Source of the DNA: Hybos culiciformis
Taxonomy: Eukaryota > Arthropoda > Insecta > Diptera > Hybotidae
DNA: 64,000 nucleotides
Direction: 5' to 3'
NCBI GenBank assembly: GCA_964007475.1
Contig: CAXFZM010000257.1
Coordinates: 1 to 64,000 of the forward strand
Position numbers and translations under genes: made by a program. Under the pieces are notes generated by a model. It saw only the letters and a program-made list of their open reading frames with translations, was not told where the DNA came from and did no database searches. The stretch's first letter is position 1; the number at the start of each line of letters is the position of its first letter. Shown here in pieces: positions 45,240 to 55,900 of the stretch.

Positions 45240-46545
45240 TTTTTTAATTAAAAAAAATTATGGCAAAACTTTTATTATTTTCAACTAATGAACTTAACAA
45301 TATGGTTATCTAGAAATTTCGATATTTTCTGTACTAGATAAGAGTAATGCTTTTACTAATTTAATGAAATTTAGGAAAATAAACTGTTTAGTTATTCAAA
45401 TCACTATTTATTCTTGGGTATTTTTCCAAAAACACAACCGCACTTCAAAACATAAAAGTTTTTTCAGCAATTTCGCAAAATTAAGTTAAGATTATCCTTT
45501 TTGGCTGTTTTAATATTATCCTTCAAATAAATACAATCAAGAAAAATATTTTTATATGTTTTAAACTTTTCATATTATTTTAAACTAAACATATTTTTGG
45601 TTTGGTATTTTCTTTTTGTACTGAAAAATTTAACTAAATCTTATGTTAACGATTTTATTTTTAAAATGGCTATATGCCTATATCAGAATGGGAATTTTAA
45701 TGATTTCTTTTCTTTATTAAAAATAAAATATTTAACAATTTTTTTTTGCTTAAAATATAAAAAAAAAAAAAAATAAATAAATTTGTTGTTCTTGATGTTG
45801 CTCTGCTCATGTGGTTGATGCAGCTAACTCGACCCCAAAGAAGGTTACCTAAAACAGAAAATACAGGAACTGATGTTAATGTACCTAAAAACAAGAATAA
45901 AAATAACATTAATAAAAAAATAATAATAAAAATTAAAAAAAAAAGTATAATTATAAAAATAATATTTTAAAATTTATTTCACAAAAAAAAAAAAAACAAA
46001 GTCCAGAAAAAAAAATCGGCGTGGACCTTCGGGTGAGGCCTGCCCTGCCGCCACCTTTTCTCCCACAGGCTTCCCAAAATAAAACTATTTGTTGACCTCC
46101 GTCCCTAAAGAGCGCAAAAAATCTAAAAACCTGAAAAATAAATAATAAAATAAATAATAAAAAAAAAAAAAATAATAAAAATAAAAATTTAAAACAAAAA
46201 GAATAAATAATAAAAACTTACCGGTTAAAAACCAGGAACATCCATTGCACCGCCAATCCATCCAATCACCAACCAAAACATCTGAACATCTGAAAAAAAC
46301 AAAAAAAAATATTAAAAATTTTATTAATAAAAATTACAATTTATTCCTGTGATAAAATTCATACTTTTGAGCATAATTTGAAAAATTCAAATAATGCCCA
46401 AAAAAGAACGCAAAAATTTCCAACCAGCTATCCTCTTCCTTCTAAATTAAACAAAAGAAAAAGAAATAATAATAAAATAACTTACCTCGATTCGATAATC
46501 CCAAATAAATCCCAACCATAGAAAAAAAAATGATTTATGTTTGTA
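45240..46545. other. AT-rich stretch with minus-strand splice-like signals
   Basis: No gene could be established. Several minus-strand segments are flanked by good donor and acceptor signals (for example donor GTAAGT at 46480-46485 with acceptor near 46442, donor at 46216-46221 with acceptor near 46131), but the spliced frames close quickly. A GC-richer piece at about 46010-46110 (CCTGCCCTGCCGCCACC) stands out. Confidence 0.3.
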
Positions 46546-46549
46546 TACA

Positions 46550-47688
46550 AAGAATGAAAAAGGTATTTCTGTTTATTTACTTATTTCTGTCGATCATATT
46601 TTGTTATTTGGTAATAATATCAATTATATAAAAGATTTTAAAAAAATATTGAACAATAACTTTAAAACTAAAGATTTAGTTCTAGCTAGTTATTTGGTAA
46701 TAATATCAATTATATAAAATATTTTAAAAAAATATTGAACAATTTAGGTCTAGCTAGTTATTTGGTAATACTATCAATTATATAAAAGATTTTAAAAAAA
46801 TATTGAACAATAACTTTAAAACTAAAGATTTAGGTCTAGCTAGTAATCTTGGAATCAGTATAAAGCAAGATTTAATAAACGGTTTAACCATAATAAATCA
46901 GAAAAAATATCTGGAAAATATTTTAAGCAAATATGACAGATTGTAAACAGATTGATACACCAATTGATCACAATTTTAATTTTGATATTTTATTGAAAAA
47001 TAAATCTGAGAATCAATATATTGAAAAAAAATGTCGACAATTAATTAGTAGCTTTCTTTATGCTGTTTCAGGAACTAGACCAGATCTATGTGTATCTGTA
47101 ATTTTCCTAAGTAGATACCAACATTGTGCGAGTGAAGCATTATTTAAGGCTTTAAAAAGAATTCTACGTTACATAAAAGGTACTTTGGATTTATGTTTAA
47201 TCTATAAATTTGATTCTAAATTAAAATTAAAATCGTTCGTTGATGTCGATTGGGCTGGAGACGTAAAAGACCGAAAGTCAACTTCTGGGTTTACATTAAT
47301 GTTAAACAATTGCGTATTGTCATGGTTTTCAAAAAAACAATTAAATGTTTCTTTGTCTTCTACAGAAGCAGAATACGTAGCCTTAAGTTGTGCTATCTCA
47401 GAAGCAAGTTGGATTAAAAAATTGTTATCAGATTTTAATTTTAATTATGATGAACCTTTATTGATTTTAGAAGATAACCAATCTGTAATTAAAATATCTG
47501 AAAACAATGAAAATAATAAGAGATTAAAACATATTGATACTAAATATCATTATATATTAGATTGTGTTAAAAATAAAAATGTCAAATTAGAATATACTTC
47601 AGACAATGTAGCTGATATTTTTACAAAGCCATTGGCTAAAATTTTATTTACTAAGTTTCGAAATTTTTTGTTCAAGGAGTATACTTAA
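46550..47688 (+). pseudogene. Ty1/copia retrotransposon, end of RT and RNase H
   Basis: RT-tail pieces (ISVDHILLFGNN, IKDFKKILNNNFKTKDLG) precede a clean 251-codon frame 46933-47688. This contains TPIDHNFNFD, VSGTRPDLCVSVIFLSRY, ALKRILRYIKGTLDL, VDVDWAGDVKDRKSTSGF (RNase H Asp), SLSSTEAEYVALSCAI (Glu), LLILEDNQSVIKI (Asp) and KHIDTKYHYI ... NVADIFTKPL. All are the usual C-terminal copia signatures, and the end is complete. Upstream the segment TAGTTATTTGGTAATAATATCAATTATATAAAAGATTTT...GAACAA is present three times (46606-46850), wrecking the RT frame. gag, integrase and the RT core are missing. Confidence 0.85.
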
Positions 47689-47723
47689 ATATCAAATGTT
47701 ATTGAGTATAATGAAGTATTTAT

Positions 47724-47777
47724 TGAGGGGAGGTGTTGAATTTAAAGTCTCTTACAAAAATACTTTATTATGCTTAA
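47724..47777 (+). repeat. Copia polypurine tract and start of the 3' LTR
   Basis: GAGGGGAGG (about 47725-47733) is a polypurine tract. TGTTGAATTTAAAGTC from 47734 has the TGTTG start of copia-type LTRs. The LTR is interrupted at 47778 by a TTAA-flanked element and continues at 48296 with TTAATTTTACTTAAGG. Its far end was not located. No matching 5' LTR was found in the window. Confidence 0.6.
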
Positions 47778-48295
47778 CCCTTTGACGACCACAGGCAAAT
47801 ATGCTTGCCCAGGGGTTTTTTGCGTTTATAACTGTTCCTTTAACTATTATAGTATTGGCGTCCGAAGGTGGTTTGTAGAGGAGGGTTGAGGCAACAAAGT
47901 AGTAGTGGGGGGTAAGTCTCTACTTCGTCGCACTTGCCCTGTGGGAGTCACTAAAGTTAGTCGAAAAGTGTTTTTAATTGAAGGGGCTGCCACTTGGCGA
48001 GGAAGAAGTGGACCTGGCTGAGATTTAGGTACGTTTTGCCTTCATCTATTACCTTTTCTGAAGCTTCTGTGAGTTTTTACTAGCCCGCAGTGGCCAAAAA
48101 TACGATTGGCAAGTATATTTGCCTGTGGGTTGAAAGAGAAGTTTTTACCCAACTATGTTTGCCAAGAGAAAAAAGGGACAACAAGGAGGTTTAGGGGGCC
48201 AATTTTTTGTAACATAACTATTATTAGGTTACAGATGACGAAAATCAAAAAATAATCAAAATCGCTTCGGGCAAAAAAGTCTGGCCCTCAAAGGG
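47778..48295. mobile_element. piggyBac-type MITE in the copia LTR, 518 bp
   Basis: It is flanked on both sides by TTAA (47774-47777, 48296-48299). The termini are CCCTTTGACGACC and GGCCCTCAAAGGG, an imperfect inverted repeat of the CCCTTTG type common among TTAA-specific elements. The subterminal ATGCTTGCCCAGGGG / TTTGCCTGTGGG words recur. It carries no transposase. TTAA target choice is diagnostic for piggyBac-class transposition. Confidence 0.8.
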
Positions 48296-48500
48296 TTAAT
48301 TTTACTTAAGGAATATGATAACTCTGTTTATCTTTTTTATATATAGTAATCTGATTTTTTGTAACATAAAAAAAATATAGTAATCTGATTTTTTTTTATG
48401 TTACATATAAAAAAAAATATAGTAATAAATTTAAAAACAAAAAAAAAAAAGAAGAAAACTTAACAGTAACAGCAGGAACTGTGAAAATTGACAACTCTAA

Positions 48501-49105
48501 AGCGGCGGTCACACGAGGCTGGTTTACCAGCCGCTGGCTAGCAGCGACAGCAACCAGCATACGGAAGGGTTTACACAGTGTTGTGCAAACAGCAGCAGCT
48601 GGTCTGGCAGCTGCGATGTTTTGAATCAGTTTTATATATTTTGGTCACTGTTTCGTACAAAATGTCTTTACATAGGAAAGAAGTGTTAAGGAAATTGTTA
48701 AGAAGGCAATTGGAAATTGGCCTTTTTAAATAAGACGGTGAAGTTGCATCGCACAAACAATCATATTTGTTATATATTTCAAATAAAATTATTATTTGAT
48801 TTGAATTTCACTTCTCATCATTACTTTTTGGTCCCATTTTATTTTAATTACACTACTATTAGTAAAGTAATATTGAAAAATTCAAATCAATAAAATTAAA
48901 TGTAAAACTGAAACAAAATAATCAACAAGAACATTGTCCAGCAGCGCTAGTTAAGTTGAACCGTTCAACTTCACCAGCCGCTACTGAAATATCTCCGCTG
49001 CTGCTGGCACCAGCGGACATAACAGTTCACACGATGCTTGTTAACTGGCTGTTAGCAGCAAGCAGCTACAAGCGGCTGGTAAACCAGCCTCGTGTGACCG
49101 CCGCT
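48501..49105. mobile_element. MITE, 605 bp, 35-bp perfect TIRs, TAA duplication (Harbinger-like)
   Basis: The ends AGCGGCGGTCACACGAGGCT... and their reverse complement match for 35 bp (48501-48535, 49071-49105). The flanking trinucleotide TAA (48498-48500, 49106-49108) fits PIF/Harbinger-type integration. The interior is built of CAGC/GCTG-rich words near both ends and an AT-rich centre. No transposase is seen. It lies 119 bp upstream of the Pebble-like start codon. Confidence 0.75.
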
Positions 49106-49224
49106 TAATAGAGAAAAAAAAGAAAAGAAAAAGTGAACATGATTTTTTTATTTATTTTTTTTTATGAAATTTATTTTAAAAATAAATTTTTAATTTGAAA
49201 TTATTTTTTAAATAAAAATAAAAA

Positions 49225-50270
49225 ATGGAAACAATCCCGGAACAATCCAAGTGTGAAGAAATGTCAATATCTTCAACACCATCTCCAGAAAATCTTCGAA
49301 TATGTTTGGTTGGAGATTGTGCAAACGATAATGCAGTTTTACAGGCGGCACGAACATTTGGTGTACCTGTAATAACATCAGAAAATGGTTCTGATGATAT
49401 CGGAATCATCATCATGGACAACATATTTTATTTTAAATAGTTTTGAAGGACCAATATTTGATGAAATTCATAAAACAAATCATAGAATAATGGGACCGCC
49501 GGCCTTGAAACAAGCTGCCGAATCAAAAGAAGGTTTAGTTCATAGTAGTCGTCCACTTTATAATTATTCAATGCGAGGGGTTGTAACTTGTTTCACTGGT
49601 ATTAGGAAAAAAGATAAATTGACAAGACTTGTAAATTTAATACATTCAATGGGTGGATCAATTCGTAAAGATATGAACTCCAAAGTTACTCATCTTATAT
49701 GCAACACAAGCGGTGGAGAAAAATATCAATATGCAATGACATTTAGATTAACCGTTGTAAGATCTGATTGGGTGTATGATGCGTGGAATAATAAAGATAT
49801 ACCAAATATTAAAGTCATTAAAGATCAATTTACAAAGCAGTATAAATTGAAAGCATTTGAGGGCCAAAAAATTTGTTTTTTCGGTTTTCCACCTGATGAA
49901 TATCAGCATATGTGTAAAGTTTTAAAAGATAATGGTGGCATTCCAACTGATTTAGAAGATCCCGATTGTACTCATGTGGTGGTCGATGAACACTCAACAC
50001 AAAAGAAACCAGAACCTAAAAATACAAAAACACCAATTTTAAAATCGGATTGGTTTTGGTATTCAATTCAGAATGGTTACGCCGATGAAATGGATTATCT
50101 TTTTGGAGTTTATTTAAACAGTATGGCAAATACGCCGAGTGCTGATCGACTTGAGTTAGTTTTAATAAACGGAAACGGAAACGTTTTTCACAAAGACTAC
50201 AACTCGAAGGCGGCGATCATCAGTTTCTGATGCAGGATTACTGTCAGTATCGGGAAGTTTTTTGGATTGT
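49225..50270 (+). pseudogene. Pebble/ECT2-like BRCT-repeat exon with apparent frameshifts
   Basis: ECT2/Pebble is the RhoGEF that activates RhoA at the cell equator in cytokinesis. Its N-terminal BRCT repeats bind the centralspindlin subunit RacGAP50C. Here an ATG at 49225 starts METIPEQSKCEEM, then NLRICLVGDCANDNA and FGVPVITSENGSDD. After a shift near 49400 come TTYFILNSFEGPIFDEI, RIMGPPALKQAAE, SMRGVVTCFTGIRKKDKL (BRCT), FEGQKICFFGFPPDEYQHM (next BRCT) and CTHVVVDEHST. Near 50160 the frame changes to a basic RKRKRFSQRLQL segment, and near 50205 to RRSSVSDAGLLSVS, ending at a GTAAGT donor. The reading frames run 1-2-1-0. Either it is a decayed copy or the assembly has single-base errors. 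The DH-PH exons are not in the window. Confidence 0.75.
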
Positions 50271-50276
50271 AAGTTA
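50269..50276 (+). promoter_or_regulatory. Consensus 5' splice donor at the end of the Pebble-like exon
   Basis: The sequence TTGGATT|GTAAGTTA at 50264-50276 gives a perfect GTAAGT donor directly after the conserved SVSGSFLD peptide in its frame. This argues that the segment derives from genomic, intron-containing gene sequence and is not a processed retrocopy. Confidence 0.65.
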
Positions 50277-50479
50277 ACTAAAAGAGCTTAATAATAAGTA
50301 ATTTGATAATAAGGAGAAATATAAAAACATAGTTGGCGTAATAATAAGAAAAATACACAACATAGCTGGCATGATAATTAGAAAAATATAAAACATAGAA
50401 AGGGAGATTTTAAGTTATCGAAGAAGATATGTTGGAAGACGTGGAAGCGTTGTTATAAAAAAAAAGAAAAACCAGAAAA

Positions 50480-50700
50480 CAGACGGAAAAATTCAAATGT
50501 TTGCCATTCATGCCATTAAAGTGTAAACGTAATGGCAACATCTTACCATTTTACGGTGTTACTATTTAATGGAAAGGCTATTTTTGAACATTAATTTTTC
50601 TATAGTGTGAACACTTTCCATTTCAATGGCAACACAGAAATTAATGGACATTTTTACCATTAGCCATTAGCCATTAGGTGTAAATGTAGCATAAGACTCC
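50480..50700. repeat. AATGGC / GCCATT-rich imperfect palindrome (MITE-like)
   Basis: It starts around TGCCATTAAAGTGTAAACGTAATGGCAACA and ends around AATGGACATTTTTACCATTAGCCATTAGCCATTAGGTGTAAATG. The halves are imperfect reverse complements around TTTCTATAGTGTGAACACTTTCC. No confident target duplication is seen. In style it resembles the elements at 48501 and 62770. Confidence 0.4.
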
Positions 50701-51940
50701 AAATCATTTTATTTGGTTTAAAAAAAAAAAAAAACAGAATTAATAAGTTGTCTCCACTCCCCATCTAATTACTCAACATCATCTACATCTTCAACAAAAT
50801 TAGGGAACGTTTTAAGCAAATGTACTTAAGTGGATCCCAAATTCTTTGGATCTATAATTTCAATCTGCTTTAAAAAAGGGTCATTAAAATTAAATCCTTA
50901 AAAAATCGAATACATTAAACAGTTTTCTTAGCATCATAGACCATAACAAGAAAATAGTTTAAGAGAAATATTTAAAAATGAAAGAACGAAAAAGCAGTAG
51001 ATTTTATTAAAAAGCAGTATGGCAGTAGATAATATCAAAAAGCAGTAGATCTACTGCTAAAGCTGTAGAACGACAGCACTGATCGTGTGTTCATAGGGGC
51101 CACTAATTTTTTTAATTTAACAATTTATTAATTTACAGTTTTTTTAAGTTTAAAAAAGAAAATACTCCCATGAGCATGAACGAAGCTCAAAAAATACATT
51201 TAATCAAATTCATGCAGAATCATGATAAATTAGCAAAAAATAAGCTTTAATAAAATAGTAGCGGCAGGGACAAACGAACTACAAATTATCTGAACTTGTT
51301 GTCTCGCAAAATTGAAAATGATATTAATCCAGATCAAAGAAAATTAAGTATTAAGAAGGGAAACGATCGAAGGGTTTTTTTAAGGCTAAAATTTTTTGTT
51401 TGTATTGGTCATTCATATTTTTATAAATTCATTCAGGCATGTAGTTAAAAAAACTGAAAATTTGTAAAACAATACCATAATATCCGAAGTTTGAGATTTT
51501 TGAATATTATCTATTGTTGAAGAAGATGAAGTCAAAAAAGCAAAGAATTAATTCGTTAAAAAATAAAAAATAAATAATATATACAATTTCATCATTAACA
51601 ATATCAGCTCCATGAACTTATTTTATCTCAATTTCAATGCCAGGAAATTAATCTAAAAATTTAAAAGGTATAACAAAATAAAAACAACTATCAAATTAAT
51701 TTTTGAAGTTTATACTTCTTTAGGCGCGTTGTATGATATAATTGAGTAATTCTGTAAGGGGTTATTTTCATTCTACTCATTCGACATTCGAAATCGAATT
51801 CGAACTGACATGGTTTTTGACGTTTCAACACTCAAAAAAATTAGTGGTCCACTCAATAATCATTTGTCATTTATAAAAACAAAATAATTTGGCCCGAAAA
51901 AATTAAATTCAAATTAATTAATTTTAAAAATCTTTCGTTA
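50700..51940. other. AT-rich region downstream of the Pebble-like exon
   Basis: No gene is seen. It contains the GCAGTAGAT repeat words (50990-51080) and a TTTTGAAGTTTATACTTCTTTAGGCGCG end motif at 51701-51728. It could be intron sequence of the Pebble-like gene if that gene is real. Confidence 0.35.
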
Positions 51941-54436
51941 GGTCGTGCCGGAGCAAAATATACGAAAATTTTTTTTTTTTTCAAAATAGGTAGCTCCGAT
52001 GAAATTAATATTACATGAAAAAAAAATTTTGGGTGGGGAGCTACGGTTAGGTCGTATATTTTCGTATATTTTGCTCCGATATACGAAATTTTTTTTTTTT
52101 TTAAATAGGTAGCTCCGGTGAAATTAAGATTACCTGAAAAAAAAATTTTGGGTGGGGAGGTACGGTTAGGTCGTGCTAGACCAAAATATACGAAAATATT
52201 TTTTTTTTTAAATAGGTAGCTCCGGTGAAATTTAGATTACCAGCCGAAAAATTTTTGGGCAGGGAGGTACGGTTAGGTCGTGCCGACGCAAAATATACGA
52301 AAAAAATTTTTTTTTTCAAAATAGGTAGCTCCGGTGAAATTAATATTACCTGAAAAAATTTTTGGGTGGAGAGCTACGGTTAGGTCGTGCCGGAACAAAA
52401 TATACTAAATTTTTTTTTTTTTTTTCAATATAGGTAGCTCCGGTGAAATTAATATTACCTGAAAAAAAATTTTTGGGTGCGGAGCTACAGTTAGGTCGTG
52501 CCGGAGCAAAATATACTAAAAAAAATTTTTTTTTTCAAAATAGGTAGCTCCGGTGAAATTATTATTACCTGAAAAAAAATTTTTGGGTGGGGAGCTACGG
52601 TTAGGTCGTGCCGGAGCAAAATATACGAAATTTTTTGAAGTTTATACTTCTTTAGCGGCGTTTGATGAATTTTGGTAGAGGGTAAAAATCCATTTTCATA
52701 TAGAATTTTTCTCAGAATCGTCATCATTTTTCTCAGAAAAATTAGAATAAGAATACTTATTTTTTTATTATATTTAAGAAACCCAAAATCATATGGACAA
52801 TATGGCTTAGTGGCTAGAACATCAGACTTTAAGTCTGAAGGTGCCTGGTTCGATTCCCAATGACAAGATTTTTTAATTTCAAATATATGTATATATAGCA
52901 CCCAATATTACAAGCAAAAAAAGCTACGGTTAGGTCGTGCCGGAGCAAAATATACGAAAAATGTTTTTTTTTTTAAATAGGTAGCTCCGGTGAAATTAAG
53001 ATTAGCTGAAAAAAAAATTTTGGGTGGGGAGCTACGGTTAGGTCGTGGCGGAGCAAAATATACGAAATTTTCTATTTTTTCGAAAATATGTAGCTTCGGT
53101 GAAATTAAGATTACCTGAAACAAAATGTTGGGTGGGGAGCTACGGTTAGGTCGTGCCGGAGCAAAATATACGAAATTTTTTTTTTCAAAATAGGTAGCTC
53201 CGGTGAAATTAAGATTACCTGAAAAAAAATTTTTGGGTGGGGAGCTACGGTTAGGTCGTGCCGGAGCAAAATATACGAAATTTTTTTTTTTTTTTAAATA
53301 GGGAGCTCCGGAGAAATTAATATTAACTGAAAAAAAAATTTTGGGTGGGGAGCTACGGTTAGGTCGTGCCGGAGCAAAATATACGAAAATTTTTTTTTTT
53401 CAAAATAGGTAGCTCCGGTGAAATTATTATTACCTGAAAAAAAATGTTTGGGTGGGGAGGTACGGTTAGGTCGTGCCGGAGCAAAATATACGAAAATTTT
53501 GTTTTTAAATAGGTAGCTCCGGTGAAATTAATATTACCTGAAAAAAAATTTTGGGTGGGGAGCTACGGTTAGGTCGTGCCGGAGTAAAATATACGAAAAT
53601 TTTTTTTTTCAAAATAGGTAGCTCCAGTGAAATTAATATTACCTGAAAAAAAATTTTTGGGTGGGGAGCTACGGTTAGGTCGTGCCGGAGCAAAATATAC
53701 GAAAATTTTTTTTTTTTTAAATAGGGAGCTCCGGTGAAATTAATTACCTGAAAAAAAATTTTTGGGTGGGGAGCTACGGTTCGGTCGTACCGGAGCAAAA
53801 TATACGAAATTTTTTTTTTTCAAAATAGGTAGCTCCGGTGAAATTATTATTACCTGAAAATAAAATGTTTGGGTGGGGAGGTACGGTTAGGTCGTGCCGG
53901 AGCAAAATATACGAAAATTTTTTTTTTTTTAAGTACGGAGCTCCGGTGAAATTAATATTACCTGAAAAAAAGTTTTTGGGTGGGGAGCTACGGTTAGGTC
54001 GTGCCGGAGCAAAATATACGAAAAATTATTTTTTTTTTCAAAATAGGTAGCTCCGGTGAAATTAATATTAACTGAAAAAAATTTTTTGGGTGGGGAGCTA
54101 CGTTTAGGTCGTGCCGGAGCAAAATATACGAAAATTTTTTTTTTTTTAAATAGGTAGCTCCGGTGAAATTAAGATTACCAGCCGAAACATTTTGGGTGGG
54201 AGCTACGGTTAGATAGTGCCAGAGCAAAATATACGAAATTTTTTTTTTTTTTAAATAGGTAGCTCCGGCGAAATTAATATTACCTGAAAAAAAATGTTTG
54301 GGTGGGGAGCTACGGTTAGGTCGTGCCGGAGCAAAATATACTAAATTTTTTTAATAGGTAGCTCCGGTGAAATTAAGATTACCTGAAAAAAAAATTTTGG
54401 GTGGGGAGCTACGGTTACGAAATATACGAATTTTTT
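51941..54436 (+). repeat. Minisatellite of ~107-bp units, about 21 copies
   Basis: The unit contains AGGTAGCTCCGGTGAAATTAATATTACCTGAAAAAAAATTTTTGGGTGGGGAGCTACGGTTAGGTCGTGCCGGAGCAAAATATACGAAA and a T-run of variable length. It holds AGCTCCGG and its near-complement CCGGAGC, plus GGGGAGCT. It is interrupted at 52631-52920. Both before that interruption and at the far end the last unit runs directly into TTTTTTGAAGTTTATACTTCTTTAGC. Open frames across it (repeating RPNRSSPPKIFFQVI-type peptides) are by-products. Confidence 0.85.
52631..52920. mobile_element. Insert within the minisatellite with a tRNA-like segment
   Basis: It begins TTTTTTGAAGTTTATACTTCTTTAGCGGCGTTTGATGAATTTTGGTAGAGGGTAAA, nearly the same as the sequence following the array at 54431-54490. 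It ends before AAAAAAGCTACGGTTAGG. At 52795-52866 there is a tRNA-like stretch with an A box TGGCTTAGTGGCTA, an anticodon-like hairpin TCAGA-CTTTAAG-TCTGA and a B box GGTTCGATTCCC. The T and acceptor stems pair poorly, so it is a SINE-type or dead tRNA sequence, not a working tRNA gene. Confidence 0.5.
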
Positions 54437-55240
54437 TTTGAAGTTTATACTTCTTTAGCCGCGTTGTGCGGTTTTTTGGTAGAGGGTAAAATATTTTAAT
54501 TTACATTTTGTACTCAGCAGCCTATCATTTGTAGCCACTGTTATTTCATATTCTAAATCTTTAAGTATAAACTTCTATAGGCAGTTCTATGACTGCTTCG
54601 TGTTTTTTTTTAAATAATATATTATTTTTTGAAATTGCCGATTTTTGCATTTCTGCAGATGAAAAATTTGTTTGTTTTTTGCCTCGCATCCCGTGACCAT
54701 ATATTTAAGTTTTCGAGGCATTTTTACTCACAAAATTATTTATTTAATTATTTCTTTTTGTTCATATATTTTATTTTTTAAAATATTATTGATAACTTTT
54801 TTTTTTTAAAAAGAAACTGACACAAAAAGCAACTCGTTACACTTTAATATAACATAACGAAATTGCCACAACCTTATTTGTTTATTTTATTTTATATTTT
54901 GAAGACGCGTTTAAATCCCAAAATATAGTTTGATGACGCGTTTAAATCCCAATTCTTCATATAAAATTAGAACAAAAAAAAAACATTCTATCCTTGTCTA
55001 AAATTATTTTTATTCTGCGTTTCACTTCTTAATAATTAATTTTCTTTGTCCAGATTTATAACAATTGTGCTTCGTTTAAAAAAAATTTAAGAATTTCAAA
55101 TTTCCTAATGTATTTTGTTACTGTGAATTAATGTCAAAAAAAAGTTTTCGGGTGAACACTTTTTTTCATAAAATTTCAAATGTTAATAACAAAGCTGCCA
55201 GAGTAGGATTTTTTTCCCAAAATTAAGAGGATTTTATTAC
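54437..55240. other. AT-rich region after the minisatellite
   Basis: The first 60 bp are the GAAGTTTATACTTC end-motif repeat. After that only A/T-rich sequence with a short direct repeat GACGCGTTTAAATCCCAA (54903 and 54932). No gene is seen. Confidence 0.4.
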
Positions 55241-55249
55241 ATCGGGGAT

Positions 55250-55900
55250 GGGGGTTGTCCGCGGGACATTTGTCCGCGATTTGTTTTTGTATCGCGGACA
55301 TAAAAATGACATTTGTCCGCGATTCGAAATGTCTTTTGTATGCCGTGGACAAATCAATCGCGGACAAATGACATTTTGCAAAATGACATTTGTCCGCTAA
55401 AAATTTAAAAAAGCAATCGCGGACAAATGACATTTTGTGGTTCACGTAATCTGCAGTATCTCCAAAATTGAAAAATCAATCGCTGACAAATGACATTTTG
55501 CAAAATGACATTTGTCCGCTAAAAAAACTGAAAAATCAATCGCGGACAAATGACATATTGCAAAATGACATTTGTCCGCTAAAAATTAAAAATTTCAATC
55601 GCGGACAAATGACATTTTGCAAAATGACATTTGTCCGCTAAAAATTCGAAAAATCAATCGCGGACAAATGACATTTTGCAAAATGACATTTGTCCGCTAA
55701 AGTTAGAAAATTCAATCGCGGACAAATGTCATTTTGCAGAATGTCATTTGTTCGCTAATTATGAGACATTTGTCCAAGGCGGACAAATGTCATTTTACAA
55801 TCGCGGACAAATGACGTTTTGCAAAATGACATTTGTCCACGAAGTTTTCCATACAAATTTCATCGCGGACAAATGTCCGGCGGACAAATGTCACGGCGCC
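55250..55900. mobile_element. Fold-back element, copy with the cleanest palindromic tandem units
   Basis: The ends are GGGGGTTGTCCGCGGGACATTTG and GTCACGGCGCC, the same termini as at 19487-20247 in inverted orientation. They are flanked by ATCGGGGAT(G) (55241-55250, 55901-55910), a 9-10 bp match. The inside is five or six tandem units of about 55 bp, each containing GCGGACAAATGACATTTTGC and its mirror GCAAAATGACATTTGTCCGC. Every unit is therefore itself a hairpin of more than 30 bp. The apparent target is an almost perfect palindrome (ATTACATC-GGG-GATGTAAT). Confidence 0.7.

Noticed and set aside
46131..46520. Minus-strand multi-exon gene with GTAAGT donors and CAG acceptors
   Set aside because: Joining the exons by the visible splice sites gives frames that stop within a few codons, and no recognisable protein. 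The signals may be chance in AT-rich sequence.
52795..52866. Candidate tRNA gene with a UUA-like anticodon loop (suppressor-like)
   Set aside because: A and B boxes and a 5-bp anticodon stem are present, but the T stem and acceptor stem do not pair. It lies in a repeat insert and is better read as SINE-type sequence.
51941..54436. Long repetitive open frames across the 107-bp minisatellite
   Set aside because: The frames exist on both strands because the unit length and lack of stops allow it, and the peptides repeat exactly with the DNA unit.
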